Shown piece by piece: positions 12,053 to 22,977 of a stretch of 64,000 bases of DNA. Position 1 is the first letter of the stretch, and every line of letters begins with the position of its first letter. The notes beneath the pieces were generated by a model. It was given only the letters and a program-made list of their open reading frames with translations. It ran no database searches and was not told the origin of the DNA. Location: contig CM055609.1 of the NCBI GenBank assembly GCA_029379385.1, forward strand, positions 7,998,001 through 8,062,000, in the 5' to 3' direction. The translations under genes and the position numbers were made by a program. This DNA comes from Quillaja saponaria (taxonomy: Eukaryota; Streptophyta; Magnoliopsida; Fabales; Quillajaceae).

Positions 12053-15000
12053 ATGGCTCTGAAATTTACTATGCTAGCTCCCTTTATTATGTTTCTATGG
12101 CTCTCCAGCTGGGATCTGTTCATGTTTGGGGTGGAAGGGAAAAGTACAGAGGATATTGAGACAAATAAACAACTGAAGGAACTCAACAAACAATATATCC
12201 ACAGATACAAGGTATTTTGATTTTCTTATCATACTTGACCAACAACAAAAGCATTTCTGAAACATGTCCATTGCAATATAAAAGAAAGCTTAGATTTTTA
12301 TTTCTTACAATAAACTGTAATAACTTTATAGACTTGGGCTACATAAATTTCTGAGTAACCATAAATATATATGTATTGTATTCTTTGTTCTTATCATCAA
12401 TTACATGATGAAGGTGGTCAAGTTTTTTATTGTGTTGACATTTATAAGCAGCCTGCTCTAAGACATCCAGCACTGAGGAACACAAGATCCAGGTAAATTT
12501 CTTCAGAATGATTATCAGAAATCATAGAAATGATAACTGAATCAGTTTGGCAAGTTTTTTCCATATGGAAAGTAACTCCCCTGTCCACCCCCAAAAAAAT
12601 GTGTTACTTCTTAAAATTTTAAGCATACATTTCATTACTGCTTCAACAATATAAGTATCATTCAAAATTCGAAGGCAACACAAGATAAATTTTGATTTAA
12701 AAAACAACAATTCCAGTAAAAGTTCAACAAATTTCTTATTGTTATCTTGTTTTCTCATTTTGATAGGATATAGAGGAAAAGAACCTAATATAAATTTTTT
12801 TGGTGAATTTGTGTTAAGAGTTGCAACTTCTACACACATACTAGACCAACATCACTTTCCTATATTTATGAGTACAAATTATTGACCATAAAAGAATTCT
12901 ACATGGACAGATGAGACTCAGTTCATACCTGAAGGGAATGCCTCGCAGTGAAGCTTCAATGGAAAACAATGTCAAGGAAATCCAGATCAAAGGCTGTCCA
13001 GCAGGCACTGCTCCAATTCATAGCACAAAGAAAAAGGATCTTAGATATCACGAAGCTAACAACAAAAGCATTCAAGAAATTGCCTATTCTCCTTGCTATG
13101 ATGTAAGACTGTCTTTATTCTAAAATTGTAAATAATTAAACAGAATAATGATTCAATTATAATAACTGGCAATAGTCTTTTGGCATTTATTTTCTTAACC
13201 TATTCATAAACCAGGAGAAAAATAACTTGACATACTTTTACGATTTTGTTTTTTATGCAGTATGCAACATTACAATTAAAAATGAATCCAGATAACAAAT
13301 ATTACGGGGCTAGGGCAGATATCAATACATACAATCCTAAAGCTTCACCAGGCCAATTTAGGAAAGCTTTAATTGGGATTGAGAATGAGAACAATGGTAT
13401 AAACTACATAGAAGCTGGATTCATGGTAATAAATTAGATCAATCAAAGTAATTTCCACATGAACTTTATTACTTTGGATGGATTAGACATGCTAAGATCA
13501 TCAGCTTTTGTTTGTTTTTCAGGTAAATCCAAGTCTATATGGTGATAAGCGCACACACTTATTCAAAGCATGGGCAGTAAGTCTTGAAAGTTTCTTGGGC
13601 AGAAAGTCTTGAAAGTTTCTTATATCCTGTTACTCCTGTAACGAGAATCAAGGTTTAAAAATTCGTGTCGAAACGGTTGAAACGTGCGAAACGTTTCCGT
13701 TTCCACACTACCTGAAACGAAACTCACTTACAGAAACGCAACCACCGTTTTCATATGAAAGGAGAGTATTTTCACATGAAATAGGAGCATTTCCACATGA
13801 AACATGAGCGTTTTCACACCAAACAGAGTCGTTTTCATCTTTTTTACACGAAACAAATCGACAAAAATATGGTATTTTTAGAATTTAAAAATCTAAAATT
13901 TTGGCTCTAGTTCTCTTCATATTTTAGGATTTCAATTATTTTTTTAATCTTATTTGATGTATATTCAAATGATATAATTTAACGAGAATAATTCTTTTTA
14001 GGATTTCATCCATTTTTGGTTTCTTGGTCTTTTATTTATTTTTATACAAATACTTTGTATTAATTTAGTTTAACTTAGTGATAAATAATATTAAAATTTG
14101 AGACATATATATGTTGGTTTAAATTAAAAAAATTCATTAAATATGGGTTAAGCACCTGCTAGCCACCCCATTGTTCGTTGGATGTGATTGTAATTTGATA
14201 TTTTTTTCAATTTGTATGTCTATATTTAGAATTTTACTTTATTATGTATTTCATAGTATTTTATATACTAAATTAATAATGTTAGATACTTACAATTATT
14301 ATAATATGTATTTTATTGTATATTTTTATGCGTTTTCACAAAAATTAGCATTTCCATGCCGTTTTCATACTGTTTCTCGAATCGTTTCCGTTTCTGAGCT
14401 TATCAAAATAGTAACTCAAAACGAATTTTAGTTCCTTGTGAGTAATATATTCTCTTCACCAGTGTACTTTTATTAACTTATGTTCATAAGGAAACCAAAC
14501 AAGATGCTGTGACCTACACTACTCGGGTTTTGTACAAGTAAGTCAGACCACAACACATAGTTTGTCTGTTGACGATGGATCCTTTTCAACAGTCGGTGGT
14601 AAACAATGCTATTATGAACTCTTAATTTACCAGGTAAACATGCTATCCATTTATCATTCACATTTCATTGATGTTTATAGAAATGAACATGGTACAAATC
14701 TTCCAAAAAAAGTATTTCTAATAGTTCTTTTAGAAGGACAGAGAAAAGGAAGGCAGAGAAAGAACTGGAAATGTTTATAATTTTCATTCGCAGGTTATAG
14801 TACGAGAAAAGAATTGTGTAATGTTTCTTATTTATAAATTTTGATGTAGGCTCCTCCAACTGGAAATTGGTGGCTTCTCTTTGGTTTCCTTTGTGACCAA
14901 GTTTGATATTGGCCAGGGTCAATATTTACCACTTTATCAAGCTAAGCAACAGGGGTAGCATGGGATGGAGAGGTCTTTACCGATTCACTTGAAAAGGGTA

Positions 15001-15199
15001 GTCCTGAAAAGGGAAGTGGCTAGCCTGGGGAAGAGCAGCGTTTATGATGAACATTTTGTATGTAAATGAACTAATAACAGGTGAATATCTCTCCATAGAT
15101 CAAATTGATCTTGTCACCACTAACCCCGAGCGTTATGACATTAAATTAATAGATAACACCAAGTTCTTGTATGGAGGTCCTGGAGGAACTTATTATTAA
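12053..15199 (+). pseudogene. Neprosin-family gene copy 2, decayed and carrying a transposon in intron 5
   Basis: Exons: 12053-12211, about 12407-12492, 12911-13102, 13261-13425, 13523-13576, about 14490-14633 and 14850-15199. Exons 1, 3, 4 and 5 are open. Lesions: the exon-2 splice acceptor is changed (ACAT for ACAG), exon 2 lacks one base near its end, the exon-6 acceptor is corrupted, exon 7 has GTTTGA (stop) where other copies have Val-Gly, and exon 7 has a further deletion after CCTGAAAAGGG. A 790-bp hAT element sits between exons 5 and 6. Compared with copy 3, copies 1 and 2 appear to share a 6-bp loss at the start of exon 6. They differ in the other lesions, so most decay followed their duplication. 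Confidence 0.88.
13649..14438. mobile_element. 790-bp non-autonomous hAT element in an intron, with target-site duplication
   Basis: The left end starts CAAGGTTTAAAAATTCGTG; the reverse complement of the right end starts CAAGGAACTAAAATTCGTT, giving terminal inverted repeats. Just outside, 13642-13648 (CGAGAAT) and 14439-14446 (TGAGTAAT) are diverged copies of TGAGCAAT. That 8-mer is present once at the empty site in copies 1, 3 and 4. An 8-bp duplication is diagnostic of the hAT superfamily. Both ends contain many GAAACG/CGTTTC motifs (subterminal repeats). No transposase frame is present. Confidence 0.88.
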
Positions 15200-16951
15200 T
15201 GGAAATACTTTTGCTTCACCAAATTATGTTTGCTCGCAATCTCTGTTATCTACCCTTAACTCTGATGCTCTCTTTCTGATAGTCTCTCCCTCTCTCATAG
15301 TTTTTCCATCTTTGCTTTTGACACTGATAGCCAAATCTCTACCCAAGCTCAAGCATTTTTCCAGTATCTGCTGCTTGAAAAAGAAGGAAGTAGATTAAAC
15401 GAGAGGAACTGCAAGAAAATATTAAAAATCTGGAATATGTCTCAATTCAAGAGATGCTGCTGCAATCAGAAAGATGCATTTATTTAAATAAAGGAAAGGA
15501 AATCAGAAAACTGCTCACTTAGCTTTGAACAGAAAAGTGGTGCTAAGTGTTCGCAGATGTAGAGCAGAAATTTTATAAAAGAAAAAGATACAAAAACAAT
15601 TTATACTCAGATAAATCAACCAGTTGCGTATTGTTCAAGGAGAAAGAACAAAACATAGAAACTCAGTTAAAAAGGAAGATATCATTCTTCCACTGACTTT
15701 TGAAAAAACTTTTAAGACATGGAGGACCCAAAAATTGAAGACAAATGTGGACTTTCTGGAATCACTCCTCCCCTCATTTTTATTTTTTTATTTTTTGAAG
15801 TAGTAACTTCATTCTTCAGCAAAATATTTGGCAATTTTGTATTCTTCAATGTTTTTTTTAAACAAAGAATATCCAGCCATTGATGCTAAGAATCTCTAAC
15901 TAAATGGATTCAACATTTATTTAAGTGGTTTGACTCTCAAAAATTGTTTATGAATAATAAATTAGTTCTTTCAAATTTTATAACATAAAATAGCTTATGG
16001 CTATAGTCATTTTGGTTGTTCCATAGACCCACCCTAATTAATAAGTGCAATTAATGATATGAGTAAATTATACTATCATCCCTTGAGGTTTACTGACAAT
16101 AAAATCTAAAATTTGATAAAATTGACACTCTCATTCCTATAGTGTATGAAAAGTTAATGGTGTTATAATATAATTTCAAAAAATACTAAAAAATCATACT
16201 TTTATATTAAAAGTTATCAAGAAATCCTATTTTAAAATTTCTCTATTTAAATTAGTCCTAAATACTTTTTTTTTCTATATTTTTCTCCATTTTCCTTTTT
16301 AATATTAATGTGTTATTCTCAATATTTTTTAGTTTAATATATTGTTTTTAATAAAGGAAAAAAAATAAAAATATATATATAAGATAGTATGTATTTAGGA
16401 TTCATTTGAAAAAAGAAAAGTAATAAATAAGATTTTTTGATACTTTTAAGATAAAAGACAGACTTTTTAATGTTTTTCAAAATTATATGGTAACACCATT
16501 AATTTTCTATCTATTCAAGGGAGGGGAGTGTTGATTTTCCTAAATTTTTTACCTTAGTATAGTTTTAGTAAAACTTAAGAGAAATGAGTGTAATTTACTC
16601 TAATAATGTTTACCATTTTTTTTTAATGAATGCCATAAGAGCACTTCTAAAGAAATAAATGCAAAGACTGGAGTTTGAAATATTTTCAAATTAGTAATAT
16701 ATTGATTACATAATATTGAAATCATTATCTACTACTGCAACAAATGTGAAAAAGTTTTCATGTGTATCATCTTAACAATTTCCTTAAAAGGTGTACCGAC
16801 TAAAAAAACATACCAAAATGACAATCAACAAATAAATTCATTAGAGAACATGTATTTACTTTTCCTTGAGTAAATGGTATTTTATTTTCTCCATTTACAA
16901 ATGATATATATAAGATTGAAGTGAAAAGTGGAACAGACCTGAGGTTGATTC
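15200..16951. other. Spacer between neprosin copies 2 and 3
   Basis: The left part (15200-15960) is the 3' flank shared with copy 1. The rest is AT-rich and includes the MITE at 16061-16600. No gene seen. Confidence 0.55.
16061..16600. mobile_element. Long-TIR Mutator-like MITE (540 bp)
   Basis: The left end reads GAGTAAATTATACTATCATC and the reverse complement of the right end reads GAGTAAATTACACTCATTTC. Similarity between the arms continues for about 150-200 bp, including ACACTC..TCCCTTGA-like and TTAATGGTGTTA blocks, so the element can fold back over much of its length. Flanking 9-mers TAATGATAT (16052-16060) and TAATAATGT (16601-16609) match at 7 of 9 positions. That fits the 9-bp duplication of Mutator-like elements. 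No coding sequence. Confidence 0.78.
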
Positions 16952-17244
16952 ATGGCTCTGAAAATTACTACATTAGCTCCCTTTCTTATTTTAATATGGA
17001 TCTCCTGGGATCTGTTCATGTTTGGGGTGGACGGGAAAAGTACAGAAGATATTGAGGCAAATAAACAACTGAAGAAACTTAGCAAACAATATGTCCACAA
17101 ATACAGGGTATTTTGATTTTCTTATCATACTGGACAATTTTCTGAAACATGTTCATTGCAAATATAAAAAAAAACTTGGATTTTTATCTTCTCCCAATAA
17201 ACAATAGTTCTTTTTCTTTTCTTTTCTTTTTTCTTTTTTCTTTT

Positions 17245-17275
<31 letters not shown>

Positions 17276-19438
17276 GGAGATTTTGGATACACCTGGGCTA
17301 TACAATCACATAAATTAGTGATAACCATAATCTGTACTGTATTCTTTGTTCCTATCATCAATTACAGGGTGAAGGTGGTCAAGTTTTTGACTGTGTAAAC
17401 ATTTATAAGCAACCTGCTCTAAGTCATCCAGAACTGAAGGAACACAAGATCCAGGTAATTTTCTTCAGAATGAATTATTTTCCTAACTCCATTAATATTT
17501 CTTGCTACGCCTATTTCTTCTAAGTATAGTTGAATCTATGAGAAATCATAGGCTGATAACTGAATCAGTTTAGCAAGTCTAATCCACAGGTACCCCCCCC
17601 CCACCCCGCGTGCGTCACGAAACAGTTAAAATTTGTACAGTTTAACAGGAAAAAAAAAACCATACATTTCATTACATCTTCAACAATATTAAGAGTAATT
17701 CAGGATTCTAAGGCAACTCAAGTAATAAGCAGCTCAGGCTACATTTTGTTCTAAAACACAAATTTCAGTACTGGTTCAAAAATGTTTTTGTTATCTTTTC
17801 TCATTTTGATAGGCAACAGATAAAAAGAACCTAATATAAATTCTTTTTAGCACATATTATGTGTTAGAGTTGCTACTTCTATACAAATCCTATACCAACA
17901 TCATTTTCCTATGTTTACGAGTACAAATTATTGAATGTAGAAAAATTTATACATGAACAGATGAGACCCAGTTCATACCCCAAAGGACTGCCTTGCAGTG
18001 GAGCTTCAATGGAAAACAATGTCAAGCAAATTGAAATAAAAGACACAGGCTGTCCAGAAGGCACGTTCCAATTCATAGTACAAAGAAAAAGGATCTTAGA
18101 TGTCATGAAGCTAACAGCAAAAGCGTTCAAGAAAACATCTATACCCCATCTTTTGATGTAAGTTCGCCTTCATTCTAAAATAAAATAATTACAAAGGATT
18201 ATGATTCAATTATTATATCTGACCAAATAACCTTTCAGTATTTCTTTTCTTAAATTATTCATACACCACAAAGATAACTTATCTAAACTTTTTGATTTTG
18301 TTTTATTTATGCAGTATGCAACATTACAATTGAAGAAGAATCCAGATAGAAAATAATATGGGGCTAGGGCAGATATCAATGTATACAATCCTAAAGTCTC
18401 ACCAAGCCAATCAAGTAAAGGTTTAATTTGGATTCAGAATTCTAACAATGGTACAAACTACATACAAACTGGATTCATGGTAACTAAGATCTATCAAAGT
18501 GATAATTGGATATTACTTTGGATGGATTACACATGCTAAGATCATCTTTGTTTTGTTTGTTTTAGGTAGATCCAAAACTATATGGTGATAACCACACACA
18601 CTTTTTCATAGCATGGACAGTAAGTCTTGAAAGTTTCTTACATCCTGTTACTCCTGTAATGAGCAATACATTTTCATCACGACAATAATTTTATTTACTT
18701 GTGCTGACAGGCAGACTACAACCGTAAAACAGGATGTTACGATCTACGTTGCCCGGGTTTTGTACAAGTCAGTCAGACCATAGCAGCTGGTCAGTTTGTT
18801 AGAGATGGATCCCTTACAATTGTCGGTGGTCAACAAAGCTACTGTCAAAATGTCATTTTCCGGGTAAACATGCTATCCATTAATCATGCACATTTCATTA
18901 ATGTTTATAAAACACTTCCAGCTTCCTAAAAAAATATGTCTAACAATGCCTTCAAAAAGACAAAGAAAAGTAAGGCAGAAAAAGAACAGGAAAAAAGACT
19001 TTTATTCACAGGTTACATAGTATGAAACAAAGAAATATGTAATGATTTAATTTATAAATTTTGATATAGGATCCTCCATCTGGAAATTGGTGGCTTCTCT
19101 TTGGTTTGACTCGTGAATTAGTCGGATACTGGCCAGGGTCAATATTTACTAGTTTATCAAGTTTTGCAACAGAGGTAGCATGGGGTGGTGAGGTCTTCAC
19201 TGACTCACCTAAAATGGGTACTCCTGATATGGGAAATGGCCAGCCTGCAAGTGAAGGCTGGGGAAAAGCAGCTTTTATGAAAAACATTTTGTACGTAAAT
19301 GAATATAATAGTGGTCAATTACTACCTGAAGATCAAATTAATCTTGTCACCACTAATCCCAAGCGTTATGGCATAAATGTAATAGATAATACTGAGTTCT
19401 ATTATGGAGGTCATGGGGGAATTGATAACAAATTATGA
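16952..19438 (+). pseudogene. Neprosin-family gene copy 3, nearly intact but broken
   Basis: Exons: 16952-17107, 17368-17454, 17961-18157, 18315-18479, 18566-18619, 18711-18863 and 19070-19438. Exons 1, 2, 5, 6 and 7 are open with normal splice sites. The last exon reads through GNWWLLFGLTRELVGYWPG and WGGEVF to a TGA. Exon 3 has a 1-bp deletion after GCPEGT (197 nt instead of 198), and exon 4 has a TAA at 18354-18356 where copy 2 has Tyr. Apart from these two changes it would encode about 370 aa. Exon 4 also lacks frame support downstream of the stop, so this is called a pseudogene, not a sequencing slip. The last-exon ORF of 19106-19438 could mislead a gene finder. Confidence 0.85.
17240..17277 (+). 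repeat. Poly-T followed by a 23-base poly-G run in intron 1 of copy 3
   Basis: About 15 T are followed directly by an unbroken run of G from 17255 to 17277, downstream of a T/C-rich tract. Long G runs are rare in this AT-rich DNA and can form G-quadruplexes. Exact length is unreliable in sequencing. Confidence 0.85.
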
Positions 19439-20235
19439 TATGTTAATACTTAATACTTACAGGCCACATTAATAGAAGTACTTTTGCTTCACTCCTCTAT
19501 CTTACCACCAAATACAAAATCCAAACATGATATATGAACTCAACCAGGTAATTTAATTTTACCATTTATCTTGAACAAGCATCTCAACAGGGAAACTTTT
19601 GAAGTAAAAATGACGAGTTCCAACTTCACATCAATGTTGACATACCTGGTTACCTATTCAATTGTTCATTCAAGGAGAATTATGAGGCCTATTTACCTTT
19701 TATGACCTGGAAGACTATCATCCGAATAAAAGTTTTTACGTTAATACACTTTCTTCATTATAAGCCAACAAGCCACATATTATAAATTTGTAAGTTGGGA
19801 AGTACGTCATACGTGATCTGTCTTGGACATGCATACCAGTTTTCTTCTTCTTTTTTCTTTCTACTTTTTTCTTTTTCTGTGACTGAATATGAGTGTCTTG
19901 CTATCTTAGCATTTGGTAAGATACAATTAAGAGCTAATAAATTTTTATTCAGATTGTATCTGGTGGTTAGATAAGACTAAGGTTTGAACCTAACCAGATG
20001 GTTTTCAAGAGACTTTTTCCCCTACAAGCTCTTCACCGTTGACCCATGGGATTGCCCCTTTGACTTAAATCAAGTTTCTATCAACCAAAAACAAAAATCA
20101 GAACTAAAAACATATTTTTTGAAATAATAATAATTTTATATATGGCAATATATGCTATCAGAATTCTTCTGTGCAGAGTACCAGTTAGTTATTAACTTAC
20201 CAAATGCAATATGAAGGTCAAATGTACATAAAAGT
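19439..20235. other. Spacer downstream of neprosin copy 3
   Basis: No gene recognised. The right end (from about 20072) is the first unit of the direct repeat that brackets the exon-7 fragment. Confidence 0.5.
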
Positions 20236-20527
20236 GGGGTGGAGAAGTCTTTGCTGACTCACTTGAAATGGGAAGTGCCTATCCTGTAAGTGAAGGCAGG
20301 GGAAAAGCAGCTTTTATGAAAAACATTTTGTATGCAAATGAACATATTGGTGATCAAGAACTCTTAAAGATTTCTATCAACCAAAAACAAAAATTGGAAC
20401 TAAAAACATTTAAAATAATAATAATAATGTTATACATGGTAATACTACCAGAATACTTATGCGCAGAGTACCAGTCAGTTCTTATTTATTAAATTCCAAA
20501 TTTAATACGAAGGTCCAATGTACATTC
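20072..20527 (+). repeat. Direct repeat (about 160 bp each) flanking a stray neprosin exon-7 fragment
   Basis: Units at about 20072-20230 and 20369-20527 share TTTCTATCAACCAAAAACAA, then GAACTAAAAACAT, AATAATAATAAT, GCAGAGTACCAGT and TCCAATGTACAT-like blocks in the same order. Between them lies the exon fragment at 20236-20365. The arrangement looks like unequal exchange or slippage during array growth. Confidence 0.72.
20236..20365 (+). pseudogene. Stray fragment of neprosin exon 7
   Basis: Begins GGGGTGGAGAAGTCTTTGCT (Gly-Gly-Glu-Val-Phe-Ala) and continues through SVSEGRGKAAFMKNILYANE-like coding sequence matching the middle of exon 7 of copies 1-3. No other exon is associated with it, and it lacks the WW..YWP start and the GGPGG end of the exon. 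Confidence 0.8.
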
Positions 20528-20540
20528 AATAACTTTATAT

Positions 20541-22977
20541 ATGGCCCTGAAGATTACTACACACAGAAGATATTGAGTCAAATAAACAACTGAAGGAACT
20601 CAACAGACAATATCTCCAAAAATACAATGTATTTTCATTTTCTCATCATACTAAACAAGGACAAAATATTTTCAGAAACATATTCATTGCAATATAAAAG
20701 AAACCTTCGATTTTTATTTCTTATAATAAAAAGAAGATTTTTTTTTTTTAATATACATTTGGGCTACATAATATCATAAATTAGTGATAAATCGCAATTT
20801 GTATTATATTCTTTGTTCCTATCATCAATTACAGGATGAAGGTGGTCAAGTTTTTTACTGTGTTGACATTTATTAGCAACCTGCTCTAAGTCATCCAGCA
20901 TTAAAAGACCATAAGATACAGGTAAATTTCTTCAGATTGATTTGTTTAGCTATTCCAACAATATTTCTAGGCACCCTTCTTTTCTTCTAAGTTGAATATA
21001 CTGAAATCAGAGAAAAATAATTAAATCAGTTTTGAAAGTCTAATACATAACAAGCAACAACCCCCCCACCCAAAAAAAAAAGAGAAGAAAACTCAAACAA
21101 TGACCTGCTCAAGCTAAATTTTTTTCTAAAACACTAATTTCAGTACTGGTTCAAAAATGTTATTATTATTATCTTGTTTGCAAATTTTGATAGGCAACTG
21201 AGAGAAATAACATAATATAAATTCTTTCTGCGGCACTTTTTTTTTATTGCAATTGCTACTGCTATACACAGCCTACACCAGCACCATTTTCCTATGTTTA
21301 TGAGCACAAATTCTTGGCAGTAACACTAAATTCCTACATAAACTGATGGTAACTAGTTCATACCCCAAAGGACTGCCTCGCAGTGCAGCTTCAATGCCAA
21401 ACAATATGAAGGATATTGAGATCAAGGCTGCAGGTTGTCCAGAAGGCACTGTTCCAATTCATAGGCCAAAGCAAATGGATCTTAGATATCGGGAAGCTAA
21501 CAACAAATGCATTGACGAAATTGACGACACACCTCATTTTGATGTAAGTCAGCCTTCAGTCTATAATAAATAATTAAACAATATTACGATTCAAGTATTA
21601 TATCTGATGACCATAGCCTTTTGTATTTCTTTTCTTAAATTATTCATAAACCAAAGAAAATTAACTTGTCAAAATTTCTACAATAGTGTTATTTGTGTAT
21701 GCAATATGCGGTTTGTAAAATTACAATTAGAAAGGAGCCCAGAAAGCAAATACTATGAGGCTACAGCAGATACCATTATATACAATCTAAAGCTTTGTCA
21801 GGCCAAACGAGTAAAACTTCAATTAGGCTTCAGAATGTTAACAATGGTGCAAACTACGTATAAGCTGGATTCATGGTAACTACGATAAGTAATAAAGTTA
21901 TTTTGATATGGATCATGGATCACACTTCCTAAAATTATCTTTTTTTGTTTGTTTCTTTTAGGTAGATCCAAGTGTATACAGTGATAACCGCACACATTTT
22001 TACACAGAATGAAATGTAAGTTTTGAGAGTTTCTTATGCCCTGTTACCCTGTAATGAGCAATACACACCGACAAAGTGGAAAAACAGCTATTGCTATCAA
22101 TACCATATTAAACCAAAAGCAAATGAACTCAAGGGCCACCTCTGAGAGTGAGACATTGTATTTAATCACAAAATGTAGAGTTCACTAAAATTTTATTTAC
22201 TTAAGCTGACAGGCAGATTAAAGCCATAGAACAGGATGTTACAATCTAACTTGCAACCCTGGTTTTGTACAAGTCAGTCAAACCACAGCACCTGGTCAGT
22301 CTGTTCCAGTGGATCCATTTCAACTGTTGGTGGTGAACAATGGTATTGTGAAATTCTCAGTCACCGGGTAAATATGCTATCCAATAAATTATGCACATTT
22401 CATTGATGTTGACACTTGATACTTTCAAAAGAAATTAACAAAGTATCCACATGGTGTACACTTTCTAACATAGTATATCTATGGTATTCTTGAAAGGAAC
22501 AAAGAAAGGCGGCAGAGAAAGTACAGGGAAAAGTTGATAATTTGTATTCACAGTTTATTTAGTAAATGAAACAAAGAAATGTGTAACACTTTTTAAATAT
22601 ATACATTATGATGTAGGATCCTCCAACTGGAAATTGGTGGCTTCTCTTTGGTATGAGATATGAGCCACTTGGATATTGGCCAGGTTCAATATTTACTAGT
22701 TTATCAAGCTATGCAACAGAGGCAACATGGTGTGGAGAGGTCTTCACTGACTCACTTGAAAAGGGTAGTCCTGAAATGGGAACCAGCCAGCGTAAGTGAA
22801 AGCTGGGGAAGAGCAGCTTTTTATGAAAAACATTTTGTATGTAAATGAACATAATGGTGGTAAGAACTCTCTAGTGATGAAATTCAGCTTGTCAACACCA
22901 ATCCCACGTTCTATGGAATAAAACTAATAGATACTTCTAAGTTCTTGTATGGAGGTCCTGGAGGAATTTTTAACTAA
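20541..22977 (+). pseudogene. Neprosin-family gene copy 4, heavily decayed
   Basis: Exon remnants: 20541-20638, 20835-20921, 21346-21543, about 21703-21875, 21962-22015, 22213-22367 and 22617-22977. Exon 1 has lost its middle, so the signal peptide is gone (MALKITT joins directly to the TEDIES-like part). Exon 2 has TAG in place of the Lys codon before QPALSH. The exon-3 acceptor is changed (ACTG for ACAG), although exon 3 itself is open with GCPEGTVPIHRPK. Exon 5 has TGA for the conserved Trp. Exon 6 has several stops, and exon 7 is frameshifted. The end GGPGG is still recognisable. No product is possible. Confidence 0.87.
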
